In this document: piece after piece, positions 1 through 8,432 of the stretch
Layout of the letters: each line of letters opens with the position of its first letter
Position numbering within the stretch: position 1 is the stretch's first letter
Assembly: GCA_017446055.1 (NCBI GenBank)
Contig: JAFSRQ010000110.1
Location: forward strand, 1 to 35,214
DNA length: 35,214 bases
Direction of reading: 5' to 3'
Source: Synergistaceae bacterium
GTDB taxonomy: Bacteria; Synergistota; Synergistia; Synergistales; Aminobacteriaceae
The notes under the pieces: model-generated
Told to the model about the DNA's origin: nothing
Database searches by the model: none
Seen by the model: the letters and a program-made list of their open reading frames with translations, nothing else
Program-made: the position numbers and the translations under genes

Positions 1-1
1 C

Positions 2-541
2 CTGATAAGGCAGGGCGCAAATGTAAAGGCTAGAACTCCCGAAGGTATTACGGTACTTATGGGAGCTGCTGCTTGTCTGAATTGCGAATGTGTACAGCTT
101 CTTATTGACGCTGGAGCAGAAATCAACGCCAGAACTACTGCTGGCTTCACTGCTCTGATGATGGCGGCAAGGTACAACAATGATGTTGATGTTACCCACG
201 CGCTTATTTATGCCGGAGCTGATGTAGATATTGCCAACAAGCACGGACATACTGCGCTGACATGTGCAGCAGAGGCTAATCCTAATCCTGCAGTAGTGAG
301 CGAACTTTTTATGGCAGGCGCAGACATAAATCATCAAGACAATGAAGGCCGTAGTGTTTTGATGTGGGCAGCTGGGAGTAATCCTAATCCTAGAGTTGTA
401 AGACTTATCATCAATTTTGGTGCGAATGTGTATGCTAAAGATGATGATGGATCAACAGCTCTGATTTATGCAGATTTCGATGACACTAATACGCAACGTG
501 TACAGGAAGTAAAATCCTTCATCCAGAGAGCAATGAAGTAA
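2..541 (+). CDS. Ankyrin-repeat protein, 5' end outside the window
   Basis: The frame is open from the first bases of the window, so the ATG at 59 is internal and the true start lies upstream. The visible 179 residues are about five ankyrin repeats of roughly 33-36 residues, with recurring TALM-AA and AGADV/AGAEI signatures. Two neighbouring repeats carry an inserted NPNP turn. Ankyrin repeats are protein-binding scaffolds; no catalytic domain or signal peptide is visible in this part, so partner and location are unknown. The gene ends with a TAA followed by an intrinsic terminator. Its codons are visibly AT-richer than those of the genes that follow, which suggests recent acquisition. The repeat assignment is firm, the function open. 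Confidence 0.9.
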   Translation: MIRQGANVKARTPEGITVLMGAAACLNCECVQLLIDAGAEINARTTAGFTALMMAARYNNDVDVTHALIYAGADVDIANKHGHTALTCAAEANPNPAVVSELFMAGADINHQDNEGRSVLMWAAGSNPNPRVVRLIINFGANVYAKDDDGSTALIYADFDDTNTQRVQEVKSFIQRAMK

Positions 542-570
542 TACCCTAATTCGGAACAAAGCAAAAATAT

Positions 571-603
571 ACTCCCCTGAAGATTTCTCCGGGGGAGTTT
601 TTG
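571..603 (+). terminator. Intrinsic terminator of the ankyrin gene
   Basis: A 7-bp stem, ACTCCCC at 571-577 with GGGGAGT at 592-598, is followed by a T run. It lies 30 bp after the ankyrin stop codon. Confidence 0.85.
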
Positions 604-625
604 TTGTATGCTGGCGTGTAACTTA

Positions 626-634
626 TGCTATCAT
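626..634 (+). promoter_or_regulatory. Possible extended -10 promoter for the phosphatase gene
   Basis: TGC-TATCAT at 626-634 resembles an extended -10 element and lies just upstream of the AAAGGAG ribosome-binding site at 641-647. No good -35 is seen. The predicted transcript would have a leader of only about 16 nt. Confidence 0.35.
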
Positions 635-656
635 CAACAAAAAGGAGTGATAATCT

Positions 657-1541
657 GTGAAATACGGCTTAATCGTTTTCTCCCTCATGTTCTGCCTGTT
701 CAGTGCTGGCAGTAGCGAGGCGAATATTGATTTGCAGAACACTCAAAGCATCGGCCTAAAGTCTGTCGGCAATGCCCGCGAGCTTGGAGGCTACACTGTC
801 TCAGACGGGCGGAAAATCAAGCATGGTGTTCTTTTGCGGACGGCAGCACTCTACGGAATCTCCAGCGATGACGTAACGAGACTCACTGAGGATTACAGGC
901 TCTCGGTTGTTGCTGACCTGAGAATGAGCTTTGAGACCGCACCGAAGCCTGACCCGGTTATCGGCGGCGTGAAGTACGTCAGTCTCCACGTCATCAACGA
1001 GGAAGCATTCATGAAGAACGTAGAGCGGCAATTATCCATTGAGGGCGGCGTTATGGAGAGGCTGAACTTCGTTGTTGAACACGGGATTGCGTCCTACGAT
1101 ATGTACGTCAAATTTCTCTCGGACGACTCCGGCAAGAAGGCTTACCGTGAGTTTTTCCGGGAGCTTGCTGGCCTTCCCCCTGAGCGTTCGCTTCTCTTCC
1201 ACTGCTCGCAGGGCAAAGACCGTACAGGATGCGCGGCGATGCTGGTACTTTCGGCGTTGGGCGCAAGCGAGGATACTATCATGAAGGATTACCTGCTCAC
1301 CAATGTCTTCAACGCGGAACGGATTGACGGCCAGCGCAAAATGCTCAAGTCCCACGGCGTGAAAGAGTCAGACATTGAGATATACATGATGATTCTCGAC
1401 GAGGTCAGCCCCAGAATGATGAATACTCTTCTGGCGTGGCTCAGGGAGAATTACGGCTCACCTATAGGCTACATAACCAGCGAGCTCGGAGTCAGCCCGG
1501 ACGAAATCGAGCTGCTGAAGGCGAAATTTCTTGAGGAGTGA
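657..1541 (+). CDS. Exported tyrosine-phosphatase-like protein
   Basis: This 294-residue protein starts with GTG behind a clear AAAGGAG. Residues 1-22 form a signal peptide ending in SSEA, so the enzyme acts outside the cytoplasm. A GNARELGGY motif near residues 38-46 matches the N-R-D-L-G-G signature of the Tyr_phosphatase_3 type (established family knowledge). The active-site loop HCSQGKDRTG carries the CX5R catalytic pair, Cys183 and Arg189. Family members dephosphorylate phosphotyrosine or small phosphoesters; the substrate here is not known. The stop codon is 5 bp before the start chosen for the STAS-kinase gene, so the two are probably one transcript, although the products would sit in different compartments. 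Confidence 0.85.
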   Translation: MKYGLIVFSLMFCLFSAGSSEANIDLQNTQSIGLKSVGNARELGGYTVSDGRKIKHGVLLRTAALYGISSDDVTRLTEDYRLSVVADLRMSFETAPKPDPVIGGVKYVSLHVINEEAFMKNVERQLSIEGGVMERLNFVVEHGIASYDMYVKFLSDDSGKKAYREFFRELAGLPPERSLLFHCSQGKDRTGCAAMLVLSALGASEDTIMKDYLLTNVFNAERIDGQRKMLKSHGVKESDIEIYMMILDEVSPRMMNTLLAWLRENYGSPIGYITSELGVSPDEIELLKAKFLEE

Positions 1542-1546
1542 TGACA

Positions 1547-2782
1547 ATGTGGACAACACTTAATGACGACACACTGACGATTTTTCTTGAGGGACGTATC
1601 GATTCCAACAATGCCGCTGATACAGAAGCCCAACTCATGGCCGCAATCTCCGAAAATCAGTCGGCAAAAGAAATCCGGATTGACGCGGACAAGCTCACCT
1701 ACATATCCTCAGCGGGACTCCGGGTTCTCCTGAAGGCCCGCAAGAAGACAGGCAAGCCTCTTCCCGTCCTGAACGTTTCCGGCGAGGTCTACGACATATT
1801 CAGCGTAACAGGATTCACTGAGCTTCTTGACGTTCACAGGAAGATGCGCGAGGTCTCCGTTGAGGGCTGTGAAGTCATAGGCGAGGGCGCAAACGGAAAA
1901 GTTTACCGCCTGACACGGGACGAGATGATCAAAGTCTTCAAGCACAATGTCCCGCTTGAGGCAATCGAGGCAGAACGTGAAGCCAGCCGCAAAGCCTTCC
2001 TTCTTGGGGTGCCGTGCGCGATTGCTTTTGACACGGTGAAATGCGGTGAGAGCTACGGGACAATCTACGAGATGTTCAACGCCGGAACAGTCGCCGAAAG
2101 AATCACTGCTGACCCTGAGAGACTGCCAGAGCTCGCGAAGGCCTCAGCCCGTCTACTGAGACAGCTTCACGCAATCGAGATACCCGACGGACAAATGCCC
2201 AGAGCCTCAGCCATTCTTCACGCAAAAGTCGACAAGATAGCCGGGAACTTCACGCCTGACGAGACCGCGAAGATGCACGCCCTGTATGACACAATCCCGG
2301 AGGAAAATCACTTTGTCCACAACGACTACCACGCGAAGAACATCATGGAGTCCAACGGCGAGCTGATGCTCATTGACTTGGGGGACGCTGGGGCGGGCAA
2401 CCCTGCGATTGACCTCATTCACTGCTATATGGTGTACAAGACGATTGCCGACGAGATGAGCCGCAAATCCGACACGATGAACAGCAGCGCCAACGCTGAG
2501 GCCGGAAATCCTGACGATGAGCGCAACGCATTCTTCGGGATAACCTTCCGGCAGATGCGCGAGTTCTGGGGAATCTTCATTGATACTTATTGTGATGGCG
2601 ATAAGAAAAGAGTCAGAGTCCTTGAGGAGAAACTTGCGCCCTATGCGGATTTCATGCACAAGACATCGGCGCTGTCTCATCCGCTGATGCCGGAGGAGTA
2701 CCGCAAGCCATACGCCGACAGGTTACGGAGTGAGGTTCTTACGCGCTATGATGAGCTTGTAGGTTACAGCTGGGAGATATAG
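1547..2782 (+). CDS. STAS domain fused to an APH-type kinase
   Basis: The fusion has two parts. Residues 1-100 are a STAS domain like anti-sigma-factor antagonists, with the YISSAGLRVLL segment where such proteins are phosphorylated on Ser. Residues 105-400 are a kinase fold of the aminoglycoside-phosphotransferase type. The kinase shows a glycine loop (GEGANGKVY from Gly112), a beta-3 Lys in IKVF, a catalytic loop HNDYHAKN (Asp260, Asn265) and a metal-binding DLGD at Asp277. GTG 1538 and ATG 1541 are possible starts, but AGGAG at 1534-1538 is best spaced (8 nt) for ATG 1547. It may couple phosphorylation to a partner-switch signal or phosphorylate a small molecule. The stop is followed by a terminator. 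Confidence 0.8.
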   Translation: MWTTLNDDTLTIFLEGRIDSNNAADTEAQLMAAISENQSAKEIRIDADKLTYISSAGLRVLLKARKKTGKPLPVLNVSGEVYDIFSVTGFTELLDVHRKMREVSVEGCEVIGEGANGKVYRLTRDEMIKVFKHNVPLEAIEAEREASRKAFLLGVPCAIAFDTVKCGESYGTIYEMFNAGTVAERITADPERLPELAKASARLLRQLHAIEIPDGQMPRASAILHAKVDKIAGNFTPDETAKMHALYDTIPEENHFVHNDYHAKNIMESNGELMLIDLGDAGAGNPAIDLIHCYMVYKTIADEMSRKSDTMNSSANAEAGNPDDERNAFFGITFRQMREFWGIFIDTYCDGDKKRVRVLEEKLAPYADFMHKTSALSHPLMPEEYRKPYADRLRSEVLTRYDELVGYSWEI

Positions 2783-2789
2783 GCAGGAG

Positions 2790-2822
2790 ACTCCCCTGAT
2801 GCATGACACCGGGGGAGTTTTT
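2790..2822 (+). terminator. Intrinsic terminator of the phosphatase/STAS-kinase unit
   Basis: ACTCCCC at 2790-2796 pairs with GGGGAGT at 2812-2818 and is followed by TTTTTG. The stem sequence is the same as in the terminator at 571. The minus-strand side has no T run, so it serves the + strand only. Confidence 0.85.
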
Positions 2823-2831
2823 GTGAGTGTG

Positions 2832-3314
2832 TTACTTCTGCGATTTCTTCAGCGAGGCCATGAGTCCCCCGTCAGCAATCATCTGCTTGATGAACTCAGG
2901 AAACGGCTCGGCCCTGTAGGTCTTGCGCTTGGTGGAGTTCGTGATTATCCCGGTGTCAAAGTCAACGCTCACATCGTCCCCGTCTGAGATGTCCTCAGCG
3001 GCTTCGGGGCATTCGAGGATTGCGAGGCCGATGTTGATTGCGTTGCGGTAAAAGATTCGGGCGAAACTCTTGGCGATTACGCAGGAGATTCCAGAAGCCT
3101 TGATTGCGACCGGGGCATGTTCCCTCGATGAGCCGCAGCCGAAATTCAGCCCCGCAACGATAATATCCCCATTCTTGACCTTCTTCGTGAATCCCGCGTC
3201 AATATCCTCCATGCAGTGGGAGGCAAGCTCCTTCTCATTCTGGCTGTTGAGGTAGCGCGCCGGGATGATTACGTCAGTGTCCACGTGGTCGCCGTATTTG
3301 TGCGCTGTTGACAT
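2832..3314 (-). CDS. leuD: 3-isopropylmalate dehydratase small subunit
   Basis: LeuD is the swivel-domain partner of LeuC. The heterodimer isomerises 2-isopropylmalate to 3-isopropylmalate in leucine synthesis. The 160-residue length is normal for the short archaeal/clostridial-type small subunit. The family motif [12 protein letters not shown] and the N-terminal [13 protein letters not shown] segment are intact. The ATG at 3314 directly abuts the leuC stop, so the two are co-transcribed and probably translationally coupled. I saw no terminator with a T run on the minus strand beyond the stop. The close homologue homoaconitase small subunit cannot be excluded by motif alone, but leuA nearby favours LeuD. 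Confidence 0.93.
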   Translation of the reverse strand: MSTAHKYGDHVDTDVIIPARYLNSQNEKELASHCMEDIDAGFTKKVKNGDIIVAGLNFGCGSSREHAPVAIKASGISCVIAKSFARIFYRNAINIGLAILECPEAAEDISDGDDVSVDFDTGIITNSTKRKTYRAEPFPEFIKQMIADGGLMASLKKSQK

Positions 3315-4577
3315 TTACATTACCTCCTCCGGGTGTGAGATATGCCCCGTTATTCCCGATGCCGCCGCTACAGCAGGTGAGGCAAGGTAGACTTCGCTCT
3401 TCACATGTCCCATTCTGCCGACAAAGTTGCGGTTGGTTGTCGACACGCACCGTTCGCCCTCCGCGAGAATGCCCATGTAACCGCCCAGACATGGCCCGCA
3501 GGTAGGAGTCGACACAACGCACCCCGCATCAAGGAATATGTCCGTGTAGCCCCTCTTCATGCACTCGCGGTAGACCGTCATAGTAGCAGGAATGATTATC
3601 CCCCTCACGCCGTCAGCAAGATGTTTCCCCCGAAGGATATTCGCGGCGGCTTCCATGTCCTCGATTTTGCCGTTGGTGCATGAGCCGATGACTATCTGGT
3701 CAATCTTCACGTCATGGCCTTCACGGGCTGGCCTCGCGTTTTCGGGAAGGTGAGGGTATGACACGGTGCAGTCAATCTCGTCAAGGTCAAGCTCAACGAC
3801 AGACTCATATTCCGCGTCAGGATCGGGGTAATATGCCGTCCATTCACGGGAGACTCTGCCCTTGAGGTAATCGCGTGTGATGTCGTCAACCGGGAAGATT
3901 CCGTTTTTGCCGCCCGCCTCAATGGCCATGTTCGAGATTGTGAGACGGTCAGCCATAGCAAGCTCACTCAGTCCCGGCCCGGAAAATTCCAGCGACTTGT
4001 ACAGCGCACCATCGACTCCAATCTTCCCGATGAGCGTCAGTATCACGTCCTTTCCTGAGACGTAAGGCCGCTTCTTGCCAGTAACATTCACGCGTATAGC
4101 CGCCGGGACCTTGAACCACGTATAGCCTGCCGACATTGCCGCACCCATGTCCGTTGAGCCGACTCCTGTCGAGAACGCTCCGAGTGCGCCGTAAGTGCAG
4201 GTGTGGGAGTCCGCCCCTATCACCGCCTCGCCCGGAGCAACGAGTCCCTGCTCAGGAAGAAGCGCGTGCTCGATTCCCATTGTCCCGACATCGTAGTAGT
4301 GGGTGATGCCGAATCTTTTCGCGAACATACGGCACTGCTTGCACTGGGTAGCCGACTTGATGTCCTTGTTGGGGACGAAGTGATCCATCACCATAACTAT
4401 CTTGTCCGTGTCGAAAACCTTGCTGAACCCGGCGGCCTCGAACTCGTTTATCGCGACTGGAGTCGTGATGTCATTCCCCAGCACCAAGTCTAATTTTGCC
4501 TGAATGAGCTGGCCTGCGTGGACTTCAGGAAGCCCGGCGTGGTCGGCAAGAATCTTTTGCGTCATCGTCATTCCCAT
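3315..4577 (-). CDS. leuC: 3-isopropylmalate dehydratase large subunit
   Basis: LeuC is the aconitase-superfamily subunit carrying the [4Fe-4S] cluster. The three cluster cysteines are visible: Cys300 in IGSCTNG, and Cys360 and Cys363 in TCGPCLGG. The 420-residue length fits the short LeuC type that pairs with a separate LeuD. The N-terminus [10 protein letters not shown] matches the family, which supports the ATG at 4577 over the ATGs two and four codons later; the upstream ribosome-binding site is only a G run. It is the first gene of the leuCD unit, read from an extended -10 promoter about 40 bp upstream and divergent from the NAD(P)-binding protein gene. No leader peptide or attenuator is seen here, unlike leuA. 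Confidence 0.95.
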   Translation of the reverse strand: MGMTMTQKILADHAGLPEVHAGQLIQAKLDLVLGNDITTPVAINEFEAAGFSKVFDTDKIVMVMDHFVPNKDIKSATQCKQCRMFAKRFGITHYYDVGTMGIEHALLPEQGLVAPGEAVIGADSHTCTYGALGAFSTGVGSTDMGAAMSAGYTWFKVPAAIRVNVTGKKRPYVSGKDVILTLIGKIGVDGALYKSLEFSGPGLSELAMADRLTISNMAIEAGGKNGIFPVDDITRDYLKGRVSREWTAYYPDPDAEYESVVELDLDEIDCTVSYPHLPENARPAREGHDVKIDQIVIGSCTNGKIEDMEAAANILRGKHLADGVRGIIIPATMTVYRECMKRGYTDIFLDAGCVVSTPTCGPCLGGYMGILAEGERCVSTTNRNFVGRMGHVKSEVYLASPAVAAASGITGHISHPEEVM

Positions 4578-4610
4578 TTGACTTATTACCCCCTTGCTTG
4601 GAATTTCTGT

Positions 4611-4619
4611 ATTGTACCA
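4611..4619 (-). promoter_or_regulatory. Extended -10 promoter of leuCD
   Basis: On the minus strand TG-G-TACAAT occupies 4619-4611, an extended -10 with a near-consensus hexamer, about 35 bp before the leuC ATG. There is no convincing -35, and the expected -35 area overlaps the -35 of the divergent + strand promoter. Confidence 0.55.
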
Positions 4620-4635
4620 GATACACGGGCGGCGG

Positions 4636-4664
4636 TTGACATTGCACTTTCACGCTTGTACAAT
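4636..4664 (+). promoter_or_regulatory. Sigma70 promoter, TTGACA-N17-TACAAT
   Basis: TTGACA at 4636-4641, a 17-bp spacer and TACAAT at 4659-4664 form a near-perfect housekeeping promoter. The start point should be near 4671, giving a leader of about 30 nt before the GTG at 4703. Confidence 0.85.
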
Positions 4665-4702
4665 CCTGTAACAATAACAATTACACACAGGAGGCACGCA
4701 CA

Positions 4703-5332
4703 GTGAAAATCGCAGTAGTATGCGCTAACGGCAAAGCAGGAAAGTTGATCGTTGACGAGGCATTAGCGAGAGGGCTTGATGTTACGGCAGTAGTACGCGG
4801 CGGGAACAAGACCAAAGCACCCCGCGCAATCATGAAGGATATTCTCGACCTCAAAGCTGAAGACCTCAAAGAGTTTGACGCTGTAATTGACGCTTTCGGG
4901 GCATGGACACCTGACACTCTCCCCATGCACAGCAAGAGCCTCAAAGTTTTGTGCGACGCTCTGAGCGGGACGGACACCCGGCTTCTCGTTGTCGGCGGGG
5001 CAGGCAGTCTTTACGTCAGCCCGGAACACACAACGCAGCTGTACCAGACCCCGGACTTCCCGGACTCGTACAAGCCTCTTGCTATGGCTCAGGCAAAAGC
5101 ACTCGATGAACTCAGGAAGCGCGATGATGTTCGCTGGACTTTCGTAAGCCCGGCGGGAGACTTCCAGCCTGACGGAGAACGCACCGGGAAATACATCCTT
5201 GCGGGCGAAGAGCTGACCCTCAACAGCAAGGGTGAAAGCGTCATAAGCTATGCGGATTACGCAGTGGCTATGGTTGACGAGGCGGTGAAGGGCAATCACA
5301 TCCGGGAAAGAATTTCAGTAGTGAGGGAGTAA
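4703..5332 (+). CDS. NAD(P)-binding oxidoreductase-like protein, YwnB type
   Basis: This 209-residue cytoplasmic protein has a Rossmann-fold start, KIAVVCANGKAGKLIVDEAL, where ANGKAGK stands for the usual GATGKAG dinucleotide loop. It resembles atypical short-chain dehydrogenase/NmrA-like proteins such as B. subtilis YwnB. A VVGGAGSL strand-turn follows near residues 98-105, and a YADYAVAMVDEA segment near the C-terminus is typical of the group. The substrate is unknown. It starts with GTG behind a full AGGAGG (4689-4694) and has its own strong promoter. The stop overlaps the next gene by one or a few bases. An Rrf2 regulator of the YwnA type lies two genes downstream, echoing the ywnA-ywnB pairing in Bacillus. 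Confidence 0.75.
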   Translation: MKIAVVCANGKAGKLIVDEALARGLDVTAVVRGGNKTKAPRAIMKDILDLKAEDLKEFDAVIDAFGAWTPDTLPMHSKSLKVLCDALSGTDTRLLVVGGAGSLYVSPEHTTQLYQTPDFPDSYKPLAMAQAKALDELRKRDDVRWTFVSPAGDFQPDGERTGKYILAGEELTLNSKGESVISYADYAVAMVDEAVKGNHIRERISVVRE

Positions 5333-5337
5333 TGATG

Positions 5338-6171
5338 ATGAGGAAAATTTTTGCGGCAATACTGGCGGTTATGGTCATGGCTTCGGCTGTGTTTGCTGAC
5401 GCTGAGGTCTACGAGTTTGACGGCGGCGTGAAGCTTCATGCTTTCGGGACGGGCGACAACATGAATGATTACTGCTACATTGCGGAGTCACCTGAAGGAC
5501 TCGTGATGATTGAGTCGACAGCGTACAGGCCAGACGTGAACGCGCTGAACGAGTACGTGAAATCCCTGAACAAACCCGTAGCAGGCGCATTGTTCTCGTA
5601 TCACCCGAACGGCTACAAGACTTACGGCGGGGTCAAAATCTACGCTACAGAATCAGCCCTCAAGAGCTGGCAGAAAGGCGGAAGCGTCTGGAATCTCACA
5701 CAGAGCTTCATTCAGGCGGCGGGCGATAAAGTAGCAGAAGACCTCCCGGACAGCGCGGACATCATCGCCGAGGGCCAGACGGTGAAACTTGCGGGAATGG
5801 ATTTCGTGATACTCCACGAGTCAGACGGCGAGGGCTACGGAATCGCAATCCCGGCCATGAACGCAGTATACCGTCACATGATGGGCTCGAAGACTCACAA
5901 CATACTCCCGGCTATACCCTACATCGAGGCAGAAATCGCAGAGCTCAAAGGCTATCAGGAGAAGGATTACGCGCTGATACTGACCAGCCATAACGCGCCG
6001 GAAGGACTCTATGCGGTCGGTGAGAAGATTGCGTACCTGGAGAAGGTTCTTGAGCTGGCAAAATCGTGCAGGGACAAGGACGAGTTCTCCGCAAAAGTCA
6101 AAGAGGCATTCCCGGACTACAATGGTGAAGCGTACCTCGGAATGACGGCGGGAGCGTTGTTCAGCAAGTAG
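5338..6171 (+). CDS. Exported metallo-beta-lactamase-fold-like protein lacking the metal motif
   Basis: Of three consecutive ATGs (5332, 5335, 5338), the last is best spaced from the GGGAG at 5325-5329 and gives a standard signal peptide MRKIFAAIL...ASAVFA, cleaved near residue 20. The mature part reads like a metallo-beta-lactamase fold: a Y-C-Y-I-A-E/EGLVMIEST strand pair, then ALFSYHPNGYKTYGG where the family normally has HxHxDH. Only one His is left (His89), so the usual binuclear metal site is absent or rebuilt. It overlaps or abuts the YwnB-like gene and shares its transcript. The function is unknown. The fold assignment is inferred from strand order and motif position, not from a search. 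Confidence 0.55.
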   Translation: MRKIFAAILAVMVMASAVFADAEVYEFDGGVKLHAFGTGDNMNDYCYIAESPEGLVMIESTAYRPDVNALNEYVKSLNKPVAGALFSYHPNGYKTYGGVKIYATESALKSWQKGGSVWNLTQSFIQAAGDKVAEDLPDSADIIAEGQTVKLAGMDFVILHESDGEGYGIAIPAMNAVYRHMMGSKTHNILPAIPYIEAEIAELKGYQEKDYALILTSHNAPEGLYAVGEKIAYLEKVLELAKSCRDKDEFSAKVKEAFPDYNGEAYLGMTAGALFSK

Positions 6172-6261
6172 ACAGAAGAAAGATTCTCGCGGTATCATTC
6201 ACGCAGGCTTTCGGGCTGAACGTTCGGGAGCCTGTGATTTTTTTGCGGGGGGAAATTCAGG

Positions 6262-6690
6262 TTGCAGATTTCGGGCAGGTTCACAATCGCCGTCCACATA
6301 CTGACATGCACGGACTACTTTCACGATGACTGCACGGTAACGAGCGGCTTCCTTGCGTCAAGCATCGGCGTTAATCCCGTTGTGGTGAGGCAGGAAATAT
6401 CACGGCTGAAACGGGCGGGCCTGGTTGAAGTTGTCGGTGGCAGAGAGGGAATAATACTTGCGAGGCCGCTGGAGGAAATCACACTTTATGACGTGTATCT
6501 TGCTGTCGAGAGCGTGAAGGACGGTGAATTATTCCGCTTCCACGAGAACCCTAACCCTGACTGCCCCGTGGGGAAGAACATTCATCATGCTCTTGACTGG
6601 GCGTTGGACGAGGTGCAGTCCTCGCTTGAGGAAAAGCTGAGGGGCATAACGCTTAAGGATATATCCCTGCGCCTGCCCCCGAAAAGCTAG
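6262..6690 (+). CDS. Rrf2-family transcriptional regulator, YwnA type
   Basis: This 142-residue winged-helix regulator starts at TTG behind a GGGGGGA ribosome-binding site. The helix-turn-helix covers about residues 26-55 (VTSGFLASSIGVNPVVVRQEISRLKRAG is the recognition part) and the wing is VVGGREGIIL. Rrf2 proteins are dimeric repressors; the iron-sulfur members have three clustered Cys, but here only Cys16, Cys24 and Cys101 are scattered. CPVGKNIHHAL at 101 matches the YwnA subgroup, which senses without a cluster or by a single Cys. It probably controls the YwnB-like gene and its neighbour. The final TAG lies inside a CTAG shared with the stop of the convergent ggt gene. Confidence 0.85.
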   Translation: MQISGRFTIAVHILTCTDYFHDDCTVTSGFLASSIGVNPVVVRQEISRLKRAGLVEVVGGREGIILARPLEEITLYDVYLAVESVKDGELFRFHENPNPDCPVGKNIHHALDWALDEVQSSLEEKLRGITLKDISLRLPPKS

Positions 6691-8381
6691 AACTCGTGCC
6701 TCGAGTCGTGGCTGCCCGTGATTTTCCCTGTCTCAGGGTCAATCATTATCGCGTTCACATCACCCATGAACGGCTGAAGTGATAGCGTGTAGCCCATCCC
6801 CACGAGCCTCGAAACATCATCATTGCTCAGGCCGTTTCCCGGCTCAATCCTCAGCTCGTCAGGGAGCCACTGCATGTGGTAGCGCGGAGCTGAGACTGCC
6901 TGATTGAGAGCCATCCTGCGGTCAACAACATTCGCGATGACCTGAAGCACTGTCGTGATTATCCTTGCGCCTCCGGGACTGCCGACAACAAGCACGGTCT
7001 TTCCTTCCTTCGAGACGATTGACGGACTCATTGAGCTTAACGGACGCTTGTACGGAGCAACAGCGTTAGCATCGCCGCCGACGAGGCCGTAAACGTTCGG
7101 GACACCGGGCTTCACGGAGAAGTCATCCATCTCATTGTTCAGCAGGAAGCCAGCACCGTCAACCGCCGCGCCAGTCCCCCAGCTCTCATTGATGGTGTAG
7201 GTTACTGAGACGGCATTCCCGGCTTTGTCCACAACGGAATAATGCGTAGTGTTCGTGCCTTCCTTGAGGGGTTCGAGGCCGGGGCGTACGTTGTCGCTTG
7301 GAGTCGCCTTGTTGGGATTGATGCGGTCAAAAATCTTCCTCGCGTACTCTTTTGACGTGAGTTCTGCTACTGGGACGTTCACGAAATCCGGGTCGCCCAT
7401 GTACTCGCTCCTGTCAGCATAAGCCTGCCTCATAGCCTCAGCCATCACGTGAACAGCGTCAGCAGGTGAGGCCGCCCACAGCGTGCGCATGTCAGCATTC
7501 TCCATGACGTTGAGAATCTGAGCGATTACCGCGCCGCCGCTTGAAGGAGGACACATCGATACTATCTTGTAGCCCCTGTACGTTGCTGTGCTGGGTTCGC
7601 GCCATTTGACCTCGTACTTCAGCAGGTCTTCACGGGTTATGAGTCCATCGTTGGCTTTCATGTCGGCCTCGATGAGTTCGGCTGTCCTGCCCTCGTAGAA
7701 TCCCTTGGGGCCTTCTGCGGCAATCCTCTTGAGTGTCTCGGCAAGGTCTGACTGCACGAAAATTTCCCCGGCCCTGTAGTCTGTCCCGTTTTCGTGGAGG
7801 AAATACTTGCGGCCTGTGGGGAATTTCGACAGCTTGTCGTGGTTCGCGGCCATGACTCTTGCCTGACGCTCTGAGATCGGGTAGCCCTTCTCCGCAAGCT
7901 CAATAGCCGTCGCCATAACGTCAGCGAGCTTCATCGTCCCGAACCTGTCCAGCATCGCGCTCATTCCCGCGACTGTTCCGGGGACTCCTGCGGCCTTGTA
8001 GGTGCGTGTGCTTGCGAGGGGGATAACGTTTCCGTAAGCGTCGAGGTACATATCACGTGTAGCCGCGCCGGGAGCCGTCTCCCTGAAATCGAGGGCGTAA
8101 TCTTTCCCGTCAGCAGTGTGAATCACCGCGAAGCCTCCGCCGCCTATGTTGCCTGCCTGCGGGTGGACGACCGCAAGAGCGTAGCCGACCGCCACAGCAG
8201 CATCGATTGCGTTCCCGCCCTTGTCGAGAATCATCTGCCCGGCCATGTCAGCGAGGGGCTGGGTTGTTACGGCGAGTCCGTTTCCTGCGTCGAGGATGAG
8301 GGGATTACCCGGAGCCGCGTGTGATGCCCCCGACATTGCGAGGAGAAACGCGAGGGACAAAGCACAAGTTTTCCTTAACAT
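6687..8381 (-). CDS. ggt: Gamma-glutamyltransferase
   Basis: The enzyme hydrolyses or transfers the gamma-glutamyl group of glutathione and related peptides outside the cytoplasm. It has a signal peptide (residues 1-22, ending ASHA). The autocleavage site is GTNTTHYSVVDKAGN, and the nucleophile that becomes the N-terminus of the small subunit is Thr378. The oxyanion-hole motif GSPGGARI and the 564-residue length are normal. The start is well supported by AGGAGG just upstream. It sits between the leuA terminator and the Rrf2 gene and appears monocistronic. The product would release glutamate and Cys-Gly, consistent with a peptide-using life style. Confidence 0.95.
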   Translation of the reverse strand: MLRKTCALSLAFLLAMSGASHAAPGNPLILDAGNGLAVTTQPLADMAGQMILDKGGNAIDAAVAVGYALAVVHPQAGNIGGGGFAVIHTADGKDYALDFRETAPGAATRDMYLDAYGNVIPLASTRTYKAAGVPGTVAGMSAMLDRFGTMKLADVMATAIELAEKGYPISERQARVMAANHDKLSKFPTGRKYFLHENGTDYRAGEIFVQSDLAETLKRIAAEGPKGFYEGRTAELIEADMKANDGLITREDLLKYEVKWREPSTATYRGYKIVSMCPPSSGGAVIAQILNVMENADMRTLWAASPADAVHVMAEAMRQAYADRSEYMGDPDFVNVPVAELTSKEYARKIFDRINPNKATPSDNVRPGLEPLKEGTNTTHYSVVDKAGNAVSVTYTINESWGTGAAVDGAGFLLNNEMDDFSVKPGVPNVYGLVGGDANAVAPYKRPLSSMSPSIVSKEGKTVLVVGSPGGARIITTVLQVIANVVDRRMALNQAVSAPRYHMQWLPDELRIEPGNGLSNDDVSRLVGMGYTLSLQPFMGDVNAIMIDPETGKITGSHDSRHEF

Positions 8382-8432
8382 GAATATTGCCTCCTTAGTG
8401 GAAAGTGGGATTGGGATATTCTACATTATGGG

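Noticed and set aside
2207..2680. 157-codon minus-strand frame inside the STAS-kinase gene
   Set aside because: Antisense shadow of a gene with intact catalytic motifs; no start signals.
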